Positions 42,252 to 49,830 of a stretch of 64,000 bases of DNA are shown in pieces. The translations under genes and the position numbers were made by a program. The stretch lies in assembly GCA_963788975.1 (NCBI GenBank), contig CAWBIJ010000004.1:1-64000 (forward strand), given 5' to 3'. Position 1 is the first letter of the stretch. Each line of letters begins with the position of its first letter. The notes under the pieces are model-generated. The model saw only the letters and a program-made list of their open reading frames with translations, searched no databases and was not told the origin of the DNA. The DNA comes from VRUE01 sp963788975. GTDB taxonomy: Bacteria; Actinomycetota; Thermoleophilia; Solirubrobacterales; 70-9.

Positions 42252-43914
42252 AGACTGCACATCCAGGGCGCGGAGAAAACGTCGCAGGATGAAGCGTAAG
42301 ACCCTGCTGGAGGCGCTCATCGTCCGCCTCAATTGGCTGCTCGACCCAGAGCCAGTGGTTAGCGGAAGCCTCGCGGCCTTCAAGACACTCGATCACTCGG
42401 GCAGCGGCAAAGGAGGCGGCCTGCTGAGAGGTGAGGCCAGCACCCGGGCGTGAAGCCGTCGCGCAGCCGGTGTCGTAGACATCGGGTAGCTCGTCGCTTG
42501 GAACGTCAATCCACTCTGGATGCCCTTCCTCCTTGTACTCGGCGAGACACGCAACGCAGGCATCAACACCCGGTCGAATCAACGCAACCCGAAAGGCTGC
42601 GCCAGCATGCAGAGTTCGAACCAAGAGCATTACCGGGGGGTCGTCGCGGTCGAAGGCGACTTCACACAGAAGCTCCTCGCGAAGATCATCGCCGATCGCC
42701 GCGACAACGAACTCGACGTTGCGGAGATAGGTGGCGATCACGTTTGGATCCGAGAGATTCTGGTACTGGGGATCAGTCTCGACGCCCGGGCTGACCCTCC
42801 AAAGTGCAACCTCGGCTGCAAATGACTTGATCTGACCGACGGCGGTTAGGTCGAGGGCGTGACGGACAACGTTGCCGGGACGAATAGTGTCGGGATCGCA
42901 CAGGACAAAGGATCCGACGCCTTCGCGGACGAGCGAGAGAGCAAGGGTCGAGCCGATGGCCCCAAGACCGAAGCAGGCCACGGACTTCTGTCGCAGGTCA
43001 TCCAGTGCGCGGACGCCTTCGAGGCGTCGCAGAAGCTCTTCGCGCGAGACGACGTGAAATTCAGGCGCGCGTATCGGCCAACCCTTACCCACCTCGGCCT
43101 GCTGCTTTTTCGTGCGCACGCCTATGTCGATCAGAAAGAAACGCTCCTGGTCGAGCACCTCGTCGGTGAAGACAAGGCCGATCAGACGGCGATCCTCCTT
43201 GGGTCGCTTCGTGAACTTGACTCCCTGGTGCCCGGATTCAGCAAGTAGGAGTTCAAGCTCGCTGGTGTGGCGCATCGGCTTCGGTTCGCGGTCCAGCCGG
43301 TACCACTTCCAGTTTTCGGGCTTCGCCCAAAGCCTCTTCTGCGCCAGGGACGAGATCAAATCTTTACCGACATGATCACCGTCGACCGACCGAAGGACGT
43401 AAAGGTCGTGTCCCAGCAGCTTTGCCACGCTGAAGGAGCCGCGGCTCTTCTCCTCAAAGCTCTTGAGGACATCCACCGGACCAATGACCGAGTAGGTGGT
43501 GCCTTTGAAGTACTCGGGCAGCTCGTACAACGCCAACTCGCGTGGAAACTTGTCATCGACGTGGTAGCCGAGCCACCGCTCGGTCGCCGCATACATCTCG
43601 CTTGCCCGATTCCTTCGCCATGCCGAGGCAGGAAAGAGGCACGGCGCGCCATCCGTGCCTTGATGACGTGCCCGCTCAATTTTCGGTGAGATGAACTTGA
43701 CCTTGGGCGGGTAATACGGATAGCCCGGCGGGTAGTCGAACTGAAGCTCGAAGTCGTGACACTCAAGCCCATCGTCCCCCTTTCGCCGCACAGTCACAAT
43801 GCCGCGAAAGCTCACCTCGCCGCGTGCCGATTCGACCTCCTCGAATCCCCTACCGGACCAGTACTCCTGGTCTTCCGCATAGATCGTCGGGTAGCGCTCG
43901 CGCCAATCCTTCAC
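42241..43914 (-). CDS. E2-E1 fusion protein (UBC-like plus ThiF)
   Basis: 557 residues. N-terminal 1-120: UBC/RWD-like E2 with FDYPPGYPYYPPKVKFIS and the candidate catalytic cysteine C92 in GTDGAPCLF. A linker/inactive-adenylation-like part covers 130-305. The ThiF/E1 domain starts near 308: GLGAIGS 316-322, D340, R345, N348, R351 and K363 of the adenylation site. C453/C456 and C552/C555 form a probable zinc site, and C484 in DTGCATASRPG is a candidate E1 thiolation cysteine. The architecture is that of Cap2 of CBASS and related Ub-like systems. It overlaps the MBL gene by 4 nt. No adjacent CD-NTase gene is present. Confidence 0.88.
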   Translation of the reverse strand: MKDWRERYPTIYAEDQEYWSGRGFEEVESARGEVSFRGIVTVRRKGDDGLECHDFELQFDYPPGYPYYPPKVKFISPKIERARHQGTDGAPCLFPASAWRRNRASEMYAATERWLGYHVDDKFPRELALYELPEYFKGTTYSVIGPVDVLKSFEEKSRGSFSVAKLLGHDLYVLRSVDGDHVGKDLISSLAQKRLWAKPENWKWYRLDREPKPMRHTSELELLLAESGHQGVKFTKRPKEDRRLIGLVFTDEVLDQERFFLIDIGVRTKKQQAEVGKGWPIRAPEFHVVSREELLRRLEGVRALDDLRQKSVACFGLGAIGSTLALSLVREGVGSFVLCDPDTIRPGNVVRHALDLTAVGQIKSFAAEVALWRVSPGVETDPQYQNLSDPNVIATYLRNVEFVVAAIGDDLREELLCEVAFDRDDPPVMLLVRTLHAGAAFRVALIRPGVDACVACLAEYKEEGHPEWIDVPSDELPDVYDTGCATASRPGAGLTSQQAASFAAARVIECLEGREASANHWLWVEQPIEADDERLQQGLTLHPATFSPRPGCAVCGA

Positions 43915-45017
43915 GCAGCGGGCTGATTGTCGAGCCTCGTTCGGCTTCCTCGCTGGCGGCGCTGCTTGATGGCGGCGGCAGTCAAGGCGCCGCCGACGAT
44001 CGCCGCGCCAGTGGCAAGGCTCTTGGCGGCGCTGGCCGAATCGCCCTCATCCTCATCCTCCTCCTCATCCCAGCCGTAATCCTCGGCATAGGAGCCAGGG
44101 TCCAGAACGATGCGATAAGCGCTGCCCGAGTCAACCTCAGCGACAACGGTCCCGGAGCTAGAGGTCTCGAAGACATTCTCTTCCCCGGCCTCCTCGCGAT
44201 ATGCCTCCATCATGTCCTCGTGAGGATGCTCGTGACGGTTGTCCTCCCCAACTGAAACGACGACGGCGTCGGGACCGATCAGCTCTAGGGCGTCGAGCCA
44301 GCCCTCGGAGTCCTCTCCGCCGTCCTTGTAGAAGCTGCGCGAGCCGTGATGGCTCGCGTGCAGGACATCCGCGGCCAGCACCTCAGTGCCGGTCTCCGAA
44401 TCGGGTTTGCCCTCGTAGTAGTCGACGACGCGCTTCCAGCAAGCAAGGTTGGAGTCGCCGGTCAGCATCACTGACGTCTCTCCCTCGTAGGCCAGCTTCA
44501 AGACAAGGCAGTTCTCGTGGACGAGCTTCTTGGCTTCCTCCTCACTGAGGCTCTCGTCGATCTTGATGTAGCCGGGGGGCGAGAAGCACCGCACGCTGAT
44601 GTCCTCACCGAGGTCATAGTCGGCGTCCTTGTCGCCGAGGGGCGTGCGGCTTCCCTGCGGGCGCTTGACCTTGTCCTCGGGGTGCTCGTCGACGACACGC
44701 TGGTATTCGTCGAAGTTCTTGGCGATTTCCTTGCGTTCCTCGTGCTGCGGCACCCACAGCCATTCCACGTCGTATCGGTCGTAGAGGTCGCCAATGCCGG
44801 TGATGTGATCGTCGTGAGCATGGGTGACGACCAAGTACTTGAGCCGCTTCTTGCCGTCACTGCCGCTCGGCAGGACATCGTCGAGCAGCTTGAAGATGTC
44901 GATCCCCTCGCCCTCGCAGCGATAGACGTCAACAAGCATGAACTCGCCATCGGGAAGCCGGATCAAGGTGCAGTCGCCCTGCCCGACATTTGCGAAAACC
45001 ACTTCGAAATCAGCCAT
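43911..45017 (-). CDS. MBL-fold hydrolase, ComEC/Rec2-like
   Basis: 368 residues. The opening FANVGQGDCTLIRLPDGEFMLVD and the motif THAHDDH (65-71) place it near ComEC-type and competence-like metallo-beta-lactamases; further ligands are in LTGDSNLACW and HASHHGS. An acidic stretch (DEEEDEDEGD) and a hydrophobic Ala/Gly helix (SLATGAAIVGGALTAAAI) with a basic end follow, hence a possible membrane contact. The substrate is unknown; nucleotide or phosphodiester hydrolysis is conceivable. MBL genes are recurrent partners of E1/E2/JAB genes in prokaryotes. It overlaps the membrane protein gene by 8 nt. Confidence 0.85.
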   Translation of the reverse strand: MADFEVVFANVGQGDCTLIRLPDGEFMLVDVYRCEGEGIDIFKLLDDVLPSGSDGKKRLKYLVVTHAHDDHITGIGDLYDRYDVEWLWVPQHEERKEIAKNFDEYQRVVDEHPEDKVKRPQGSRTPLGDKDADYDLGEDISVRCFSPPGYIKIDESLSEEEAKKLVHENCLVLKLAYEGETSVMLTGDSNLACWKRVVDYYEGKPDSETGTEVLAADVLHASHHGSRSFYKDGGEDSEGWLDALELIGPDAVVVSVGEDNRHEHPHEDMMEAYREEAGEENVFETSSSGTVVAEVDSGSAYRIVLDPGSYAEDYGWDEEEDEDEGDSASAAKSLATGAAIVGGALTAAAIKQRRQRGSRTRLDNQPAA

Positions 45018-45765
45018 CGGTTACCTCCGAGGTTTGTATGTCAGGGCGCTCTACGGCGCCTTGGGTTTGTGCGGCAGCGGCCAACGACTCGATCGCCTCC
45101 AGCAGTCGTTGCGCGTATAGGTCCGCCGCCGTGCGGACCCAGTCCGGCGTAACGAGAAAGCCCCATACGAGCAGCGCGAGAATTGAAACGCCGGCCGCCA
45201 GCATGAAGTTCCAGCCACTGCCCTGGACGATCAGGAGAGCAATGCTCGCTGCCAGCACTGCCGCTGCGACGGCGAGAGCAACTGGTCGCAGGCCGAGGCA
45301 GTTTCGTCGTAGTCCATATTCGGCGTTCTGTTGGGCCACCAACCGAAACGCTGGACCGTTCCTGGTCCGCTGTCTGAGGACGCTGACGGCAACTGCATAA
45401 CGAGCATCAGCGCCTGCTGGGTCAAGCGTCTCCTCTTCAGGTGAGGGCAGGGATTCCCCGAGAACAGCCGAGAGAAGCGCGTGACGGCGCCCCATCGCTC
45501 GGGGATCGGAGGCATCTGACCATCGAAGCAGCTGAGTCGTGGGCGGTCCTCCCCAGCTTTGCCATAGGCCCGGCTCGAGGCGGCGCCCGAAACCCCGGAC
45601 GACGCCGCAGGCGACGACGAGAACGGCCGCCAGGATGAATGCAACCACTGAGCCGGCCCCTTCAATCGACGACAGCGCACCGAAGCCGAGGAGCACCGCA
45701 GGAGCGGCCGCAAGAGCGGCCGGCCCGAGCTGAGCTCTCATCACGTAAGTGTCGTCAGGCCACAT
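45010..45765 (-). CDS. Four-TM membrane protein of the Ub-like module
   Basis: 251 residues from the ATG at 45765 (AGGA close upstream). Two N-terminal helices (about 13-35 and 36-55), a soluble part with PTTQLLRWSDASDP and VLRQRTRNGPAFRLVAQQNAEYGLRRNCLGLRP, then two helices (156-175, 184-205) and a cytosolic tail ending in Gly (SEVTDG). I recall this NxxYGxRRNxxGL motif in proteins next to MBL/ThiF genes, without a named function. It may be the membrane effector or sensor. First gene of the second operon. Confidence 0.75.
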   Translation of the reverse strand: MWPDDTYVMRAQLGPAALAAAPAVLLGFGALSSIEGAGSVVAFILAAVLVVACGVVRGFGRRLEPGLWQSWGGPPTTQLLRWSDASDPRAMGRRHALLSAVLGESLPSPEEETLDPAGADARYAVAVSVLRQRTRNGPAFRLVAQQNAEYGLRRNCLGLRPVALAVAAAVLAASIALLIVQGSGWNFMLAAGVSILALLVWGFLVTPDWVRTAADLYAQRLLEAIESLAAAAQTQGAVERPDIQTSEVTDG

Positions 45766-45988
45766 CGTCCTGATTCCGTCCGAGGCTGCTGCGATAAAGC
45801 AGCTGACTCGCTAGGCGGTCCGATCGGCCGTTGCGAAATTGATGGATCACGTGCATCCCCGTCACGGTACGGGTGCGTGCGGACACTTCGAAAAGCGCAC
45901 AAGGTCGCAAATTGCGTCCTTTTGACAGACAAGCGGGCTTCATACGTCCGCCGCAACACCAAGGCGTCAGCCATAGAGCCGGTGCCCC

Positions 45989-46564
45989 TCAGTCTGCGGC
46001 CCCAGCCGCGATCCGCAGAAGCGCCCACAGCACCGCCTCGGCGATCGCGGCGGTGCGCCGCCCGTCAGGGCCGACCCATTCGCCTTCCTCTCGGCGCAGG
46101 CCGCTGCGGCGAATCAGAGCCAGGGCGAGGTCGCCGTTCAGGGCGACATTTATCTCTGGGTCCGCCAGCCTCCTCACGGTAAGCGGGTGCTCCAGTCCGC
46201 GGCGAAGCTCGGCCGGATCGAGCTGTGGCATATCCAGCCACTCAGCGACCGCAGCCGCTGACTGATCGCCGGTTAGGACGATCTCGCTCGAGGAAGGATC
46301 AAAGGTCCCAACCGCCACCAGAGCCTCGCGCGGGACCAACATCGCCGCCGTGGTCGGATAGCTGTCCACCATCCGGCCGCAGGCATAGACGGCGCGATCG
46401 GCGAGCGTTCGCATTTCGCTCTGCCCGTAGATCGCGCCCTCGTAGTAGATCCGCACCTCCCCTCGCCTCGCGTCGGGTCGACCGACTATCGCCGAGCCGC
46501 GAGCGATGCCGGCGGTGGCACAGTGGCCAGCGGCGGGGATGTAGACAACCACCTCGCTTCGCAT
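45989..46564 (-). CDS. Orphan protein, island operon 1, last gene
   Basis: 191 residues, no signal or membrane segment. The start ATG overlaps the previous stop (TGATG). It opens RSEVVVYIPAAGHCATAGIARG, with a likely beta-rich first half (RRGEVRIYYEGAIYG) and a helical second half (AVLWALLRIAAG). I recognise no family. After it, 45766-45988 has no gene and must hold the promoter of the second operon. Confidence 0.6.
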   Translation of the reverse strand: MRSEVVVYIPAAGHCATAGIARGSAIVGRPDARRGEVRIYYEGAIYGQSEMRTLADRAVYACGRMVDSYPTTAAMLVPREALVAVGTFDPSSSEIVLTGDQSAAAVAEWLDMPQLDPAELRRGLEHPLTVRRLADPEINVALNGDLALALIRRSGLRREEGEWVGPDGRRTAAIAEAVLWALLRIAAGAAD

Positions 46565-47463
46565 CAGCGCGCCCCTGGGACCGCCGCCTCATTGTCGCCA
46601 CGCAGCGGCGCGTCAGAGCGATCGGCGATGCCGATCGCAATCAGCCGCCGCGCGAACTCCTCGGGGCTGGCCACCGGACCGAGAACATCGAGGATTCCGG
46701 CGTCGATCGCATCGCGCAGCGCCCCCTTGCCGTCGCCGAAGACCTCTAGGTGGGGGTAGAGCCCCCAGCGGCCGCCGTTGCCCAGCTCGATCAGAGTGAC
46801 CTTGAATTCGCCGCCTTGGCCGAGCGAGCCACCTTCGCCGCCGTAGTCGCCGATCTGGAACTCGCCCGCCTCGCGAACCGGGTTCGTCTCCGCATAGCGC
46901 TGGCGCTGCAGGTCATAGAAACCGAGCCTCCCCTCCCCGTCGATTTCCCGAGCCTGGGAGATCAACTGGTCGGTGACTGCGTTCCAGTCCTCCTCGCTGG
47001 CGGCGCGAAGGGTTCCAGCGGCCGCCGAGTGCAGCCCCTCGGCGATCATGGGAGGCAGCGCCTCCAGGCCGCCTGCCTCCGCCGTCTCCTCGGCGATCCG
47101 ATCGGCGCTCATCGGATCAACTAGGACCGTCGCGAGGAATTCGCGGATGAGGCCGACGTCGAAGCGAGTGCCGTCGAACTCATGCACGCGCCCGGCGCCG
47201 CTTGCCCCGATCTCGGCGGGATCGAGGTCGCCATCGTTGGCGGCATATGCCTTGGCGATCGCCTCCCAGTCCTCGCCGGTCGCCGCGTGCAGAACGTTCT
47301 GGATCTTCAGACGCAAGAGGGCGGTGATCTCGGAGCGCTCGTAGCAGCCGCCGACTACGTGTTCGAAGAGCACCTCGGTCACGGCATCCTCGACGGCGTC
47401 GTGGTGGAGCGCCCGAAGCAGAAGGTCGCGGGCTTCGTCGGAGTTGAGTGGCGCAGCGGTCAT
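46564..47463 (-). CDS. Orphan protein with a repeated EDW motif
   Basis: 299 residues. Two segments, NVLHAATGEDWEAIAKAY near 52 and GTLRAASEEDWNAVTDQL near 150, look like an internal duplication of a helical unit. A Gly-rich loop (GDYGGEGGSLGQGGEF) precedes a beta segment and a helical end. Cytosolic. Function unknown. It overlaps its neighbours by 1 and 4 nt. Confidence 0.65.
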   Translation of the reverse strand: MTAAPLNSDEARDLLLRALHHDAVEDAVTEVLFEHVVGGCYERSEITALLRLKIQNVLHAATGEDWEAIAKAYAANDGDLDPAEIGASGAGRVHEFDGTRFDVGLIREFLATVLVDPMSADRIAEETAEAGGLEALPPMIAEGLHSAAAGTLRAASEEDWNAVTDQLISQAREIDGEGRLGFYDLQRQRYAETNPVREAGEFQIGDYGGEGGSLGQGGEFKVTLIELGNGGRWGLYPHLEVFGDGKGALRDAIDAGILDVLGPVASPEEFARRLIAIGIADRSDAPLRGDNEAAVPGAR

Positions 47464-47756
47464 ATCGTCCTCCTATCTCGGGCCGGGTCGAGCCAGTCCG
47501 GTAGGCAGCGGCAGAAAAAGAAGTCGGCCAGCGGGCTCTTGTATTCGAGGTGGCGAACGACGTAGAGCCAGTGACCCGCGAGCCAGAGAAGGGCGCCGAT
47601 GGCGAAGGCGAGGATTCCGTTCGCCTCGCCCGAGGTCGCGAGTACAACAGCGCCGGCAAGCGCGAGAGCGAGGCCACTCAGCCGCAGCAGCAGGCCGCCG
47701 AGCACCCAAATGAAGAGGAGGCCGAAAGCCACGATGGCGAGGTCGCCGAGGGTCAT
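47460..47756 (-). CDS. Small three-TM membrane protein
   Basis: 98 residues with hydrophobic segments at about 6-25, 27-45 and 48-66, then a basic/aromatic tail (YVVRHLEYKSPLADFFFCRCLPDW). It overlaps both neighbours by 4 nt. Function unknown; in a defence island it would be a candidate membrane effector. Confidence 0.65.
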   Translation of the reverse strand: MTLGDLAIVAFGLLFIWVLGGLLLRLSGLALALAGAVVLATSGEANGILAFAIGALLWLAGHWLYVVRHLEYKSPLADFFFCRCLPDWLDPARDRRTI

Positions 47757-47995
47757 GCCGCCACCGCCAACTCGGTCTCGATGGCCTCGACCCCAGCATC
47801 TGCCCCAGGCCGCTCGCGCCGAATCTGGTCACGGCGCGCCTTGTCCCATCCCCGCTCCGTCAGCTCCCAATTGCCTCGCCAGGTCGTGGCCTCAAGCCAG
47901 CCACGCTTGACCAGCCGTATTCGGGCCTTGTTGAGGCGCGGCTGCCAGCGAGGTCCGCCGCTCGGCAACTGCTCAAGATCGAGCGCACCGCCCAT
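47753..47995 (-). CDS. Small winged-helix protein
   Basis: 80 residues. WQPRLNKARIRLVKRGWLEATTWRGNWELTERGWDKARR resembles the winged-helix domain at the N-terminus of Mrr-type proteins (R-x-x-L...G-x-W-x-L-T-x-x-G). It is probably DNA-binding, perhaps the island's regulator. It overlaps the upstream gene by 23 nt and the downstream one by 4 nt. Confidence 0.6.
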   Translation of the reverse strand: MGGALDLEQLPSGGPRWQPRLNKARIRLVKRGWLEATTWRGNWELTERGWDKARRDQIRRERPGADAGVEAIETELAVAA

Positions 47996-48857
47996 AGCGG
48001 CTCAGAAGCTCATCGGCGACTTCGAGCGCCTCGGTCTGCTCTCGGCGGAACCCGTCGATCCGCACCGCCGCCTGTTCGCGGGCGTGCCGCCAGGCGCGGT
48101 GCTGAGGCGACTCGGGCAACTCGCCGATCTCACCGGCCTCGCGCTCTCTGGCAAGCCGCTCTCGACCGACGGAGGTCAGGCTCCAGTACGGCTCGCCCCG
48201 CCTCTCGATGCTGGTCAACAGTCCGGCTTGCCGCAGCTCTTCGAGCCGGGGGAAGAACAGGCGATTCGTGGATGGCGCCCACTTGAATCCGAGGTGCCCC
48301 ATGAGGGCGGACGTCAAGATCTCCGCTTCCCGCTCATGCCGTTCGGCACGCTCAAGTGCCGCTAGGACAAAGCCGTCCGTGACGGGGCAGTAGGCGGCCA
48401 GCTCGTGCCTTGCGGCATCCTCGGGTGAGACACCGCTGATCGGCTCCGGGTCCGCGTCATCTTGGGCCGATGAGGCGAGCCTGCACAGCAGCTCCTCGCA
48501 GACTTCCACCGCCTGCCGGAAGCGCCGCCAACGCTCATCGACGCTTTCCTTCGGCTCTCGCTCATGCCGGGGCGAGAGCGGCGCGCGGCGGGCGTCGCTG
48601 CGAAGCCGCTTCAAGATTTCGGCGAGTTTCTCGGGCGGCACGGTCAACCCCACAGCCGCCTGGTCGGTCTCAGAGGCCCAGCCGATGTCCTCCATCAGCC
48701 GCAGGTCATCAGCGAGGCGCTCGTACAGCTCGGCGACCGTGATTCCTTCCACCTCGGCAAACCCAGAGGGGTTCTCAACCAGGATGAGCAGGCGCCGCGA
48801 CAGCAGCCCATGCAGCGTGTCGCACTCCCGCAAATCGATCGCGAGGGTCGCGGTCAT
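47973..48857 (-). CDS. Two-domain orphan: IGW domain plus winged helix
   Basis: 294 residues. Residues 1-125 share a pattern with the next-upstream protein: LRLMEDIGW.....D....LTVPPEKLAEILKRLRSDA and a later CEELLCRL. Residues 155-250 form a PadR/MarR-like winged helix (ILTSALMGHLGFKWAPSTNRLFFPRLEELRQAGLL...YWSLTSVGRERL). A helical tail follows. It is thus a possible DNA-binding regulator with a sensor domain. The start overlaps the upstream stop by 4 nt. Confidence 0.65.
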   Translation of the reverse strand: MTATLAIDLRECDTLHGLLSRRLLILVENPSGFAEVEGITVAELYERLADDLRLMEDIGWASETDQAAVGLTVPPEKLAEILKRLRSDARRAPLSPRHEREPKESVDERWRRFRQAVEVCEELLCRLASSAQDDADPEPISGVSPEDAARHELAAYCPVTDGFVLAALERAERHEREAEILTSALMGHLGFKWAPSTNRLFFPRLEELRQAGLLTSIERRGEPYWSLTSVGRERLAREREAGEIGELPESPQHRAWRHAREQAAVRIDGFRREQTEALEVADELLSRYGRCARS

Positions 48858-49267
48858 GCTGGGGGGCTCTCGACCTCATCGAGCCTGACCAGCAGCTCCT
48901 CGCAGGCATCGAGGCCACGCAGGTAGCGCTCCTCGGTTGCCCGATCGTCTTCTCGGGCCTGTCGCTCGGTCCCTTTCCCATGAAGCACCTGCTCGGCTTC
49001 GTCATGGAGGCGTTTGAGCAGTTCGGTCAGGTCGTGGACCGGCATCGTCAGCTCGAAGCTCTCGCGGTCCTCGTCCTCGCCCCAGCCGATCTCCTCCAGC
49101 AGCTCGAAGTCTTCGCCGAACTCCAGGCCGAGCCGTGCCGCCGTGGCGAAGTTCTTGTCCCGCTCCAGCGCGTCCCAAAGGTCGCCTACGGAGCCAAGGT
49201 GGTTGCGGACCAGCTCGTAGAGGCCGTTGCGCTGCGGGCCGCTGATCGTGATCGTGGTGCCGGGCAT
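48854..49267 (-). CDS. Single IGW-domain orphan, first gene of island operon
   Basis: 137 residues from the ATG at 49267, with GGAGGGG 6 nt upstream, the best ribosome site in the island. It has FELLEEIGWGEDEDRESFELTMPVHDLTELLKRLHDEA and CEELLVRL, the same unit as the N-terminus of the next protein, so the two arose by duplication. All-helical with acidic surface. Function unknown. It opens the operon that runs to 45989. Confidence 0.7.
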   Translation of the reverse strand: MPGTTITISGPQRNGLYELVRNHLGSVGDLWDALERDKNFATAARLGLEFGEDFELLEEIGWGEDEDRESFELTMPVHDLTELLKRLHDEAEQVLHGKGTERQAREDDRATEERYLRGLDACEELLVRLDEVESPPA

Positions 49268-49498
49268 GGCGCCCCTCCTCTCGGTAGGGCACCGAAGCCG
49301 GTTCCGATGCTGCCCCGGTGGGGGCAACGGCAGTACCGTTTCCGTTGCATCGAAGTCTCTGGCTTCGGTGCCAGGCCCCGGGGCGTTCCACCGCCGCCGG
49401 GGCCACTTATGTCTTGGCGCTGGCGACCGTAGCTCCGCCGCCGCGCCAAAGCGAGGCGGAATCGGCCGAAATCGCCGCTAATCCCTGCGCATCCGCGT

Positions 49499-49524
49499 CA
49501 TTTTGGGCACTAGTGCCCAAAATG
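49499..49524. promoter_or_regulatory. 26-bp perfect palindrome
   Basis: CATTTTGGGCACT followed directly by its reverse complement. It lies between the first gene of the island operon (start 49267) and the tRNA-Gly att site. A homodimeric regulator or recombination protein could bind here. The whole 49268-49597 gap contains this, the next hairpin and no gene. Confidence 0.65.
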
Positions 49525-49534
49525 GAGGCGATAT

Positions 49535-49560
49535 GCGGGGGTGGTTTGATTTTCCCCCGC
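49535..49560. promoter_or_regulatory. GCGGGGG/CCCCCGC hairpin beside the att site
   Basis: A 7-bp GC stem with a 12-nt loop, 38 bp from the att repeat. It may end tRNA-Gly transcription (minus strand), but no T-run follows. Confidence 0.35.
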
Positions 49561-49597
49561 CAAGGCCGAGTGGCCCACTTGCAGGGGATTCACTTCG

Positions 49598-49640
49598 AAG
49601 CGGCTGATGGGATTCGAACCCACGACCTTCTGCATGGCAA
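49598..49640. repeat. Putative att site, proximal copy within tRNA-Gly
   Basis: Identical to 41512-41554. It spans the anticodon loop to the 3' end of tRNA-Gly plus two bases. Confidence 0.85.
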
Positions 49641-49672
49641 GCAGACGCTCTAGCCAGCTGAGCTACAGCCGC
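49600..49672 (-). tRNA. tRNA-Gly(GCC)
   Basis: 73 nt, acceptor GCGGCTG/CAGCCGC, D-arm TAGCTCAGCTGGC, anticodon loop TTGCCAT on a TCTGC/GCAGA stem, T-loop GGTTCGAATCC. Intact. Its 3' end is the island boundary. Confidence 0.97.
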
Positions 49673-49754
49673 GCGAGCGGTGGATTATAGGCCTGCGGCG
49701 CGCATGGACGCTGAGGCTGTGGGTATGAGGCTCGGCGTGCAGCCCCCGAAGGCT

Positions 49755-49772
49755 CTACCAAGTATTTGGTAG
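49755..49772. promoter_or_regulatory. Palindromic operator-like site before the protease gene
   Basis: CTACCAA-GTAT-TTGGTAG, 7-bp arms, 58 bp ahead of the protease ATG. It resembles a repressor or GntR-type site. Confidence 0.4.
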
Positions 49773-49830
49773 TCTCCTCGTAGCCCTGATCGCCGAGGCG
49801 GCCACTCAAGCCAATCGTCAGGAGGCTCCG

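Larger units (their letters stand above)
41512..49640. mobile_element. 8.1-kb genomic island inserted at tRNA-Gly
   Basis: A 43-bp direct repeat (41512-41554 and 49598-49640) contains the 3' half of tRNA-Gly, including the T-arm and acceptor 3' strand. The intact tRNA is at 49600-49672 with its 3' end pointing into the island, and the orphan copy is at the far end: the geometry left by integrases that use a tRNA 3' end. The genes inside are all on the minus strand, in two overlapping runs, and look less GC-rich than those around them. No integrase or excisionase is seen, so the island may be immobile now or may depend on another element. Confidence 0.75.
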
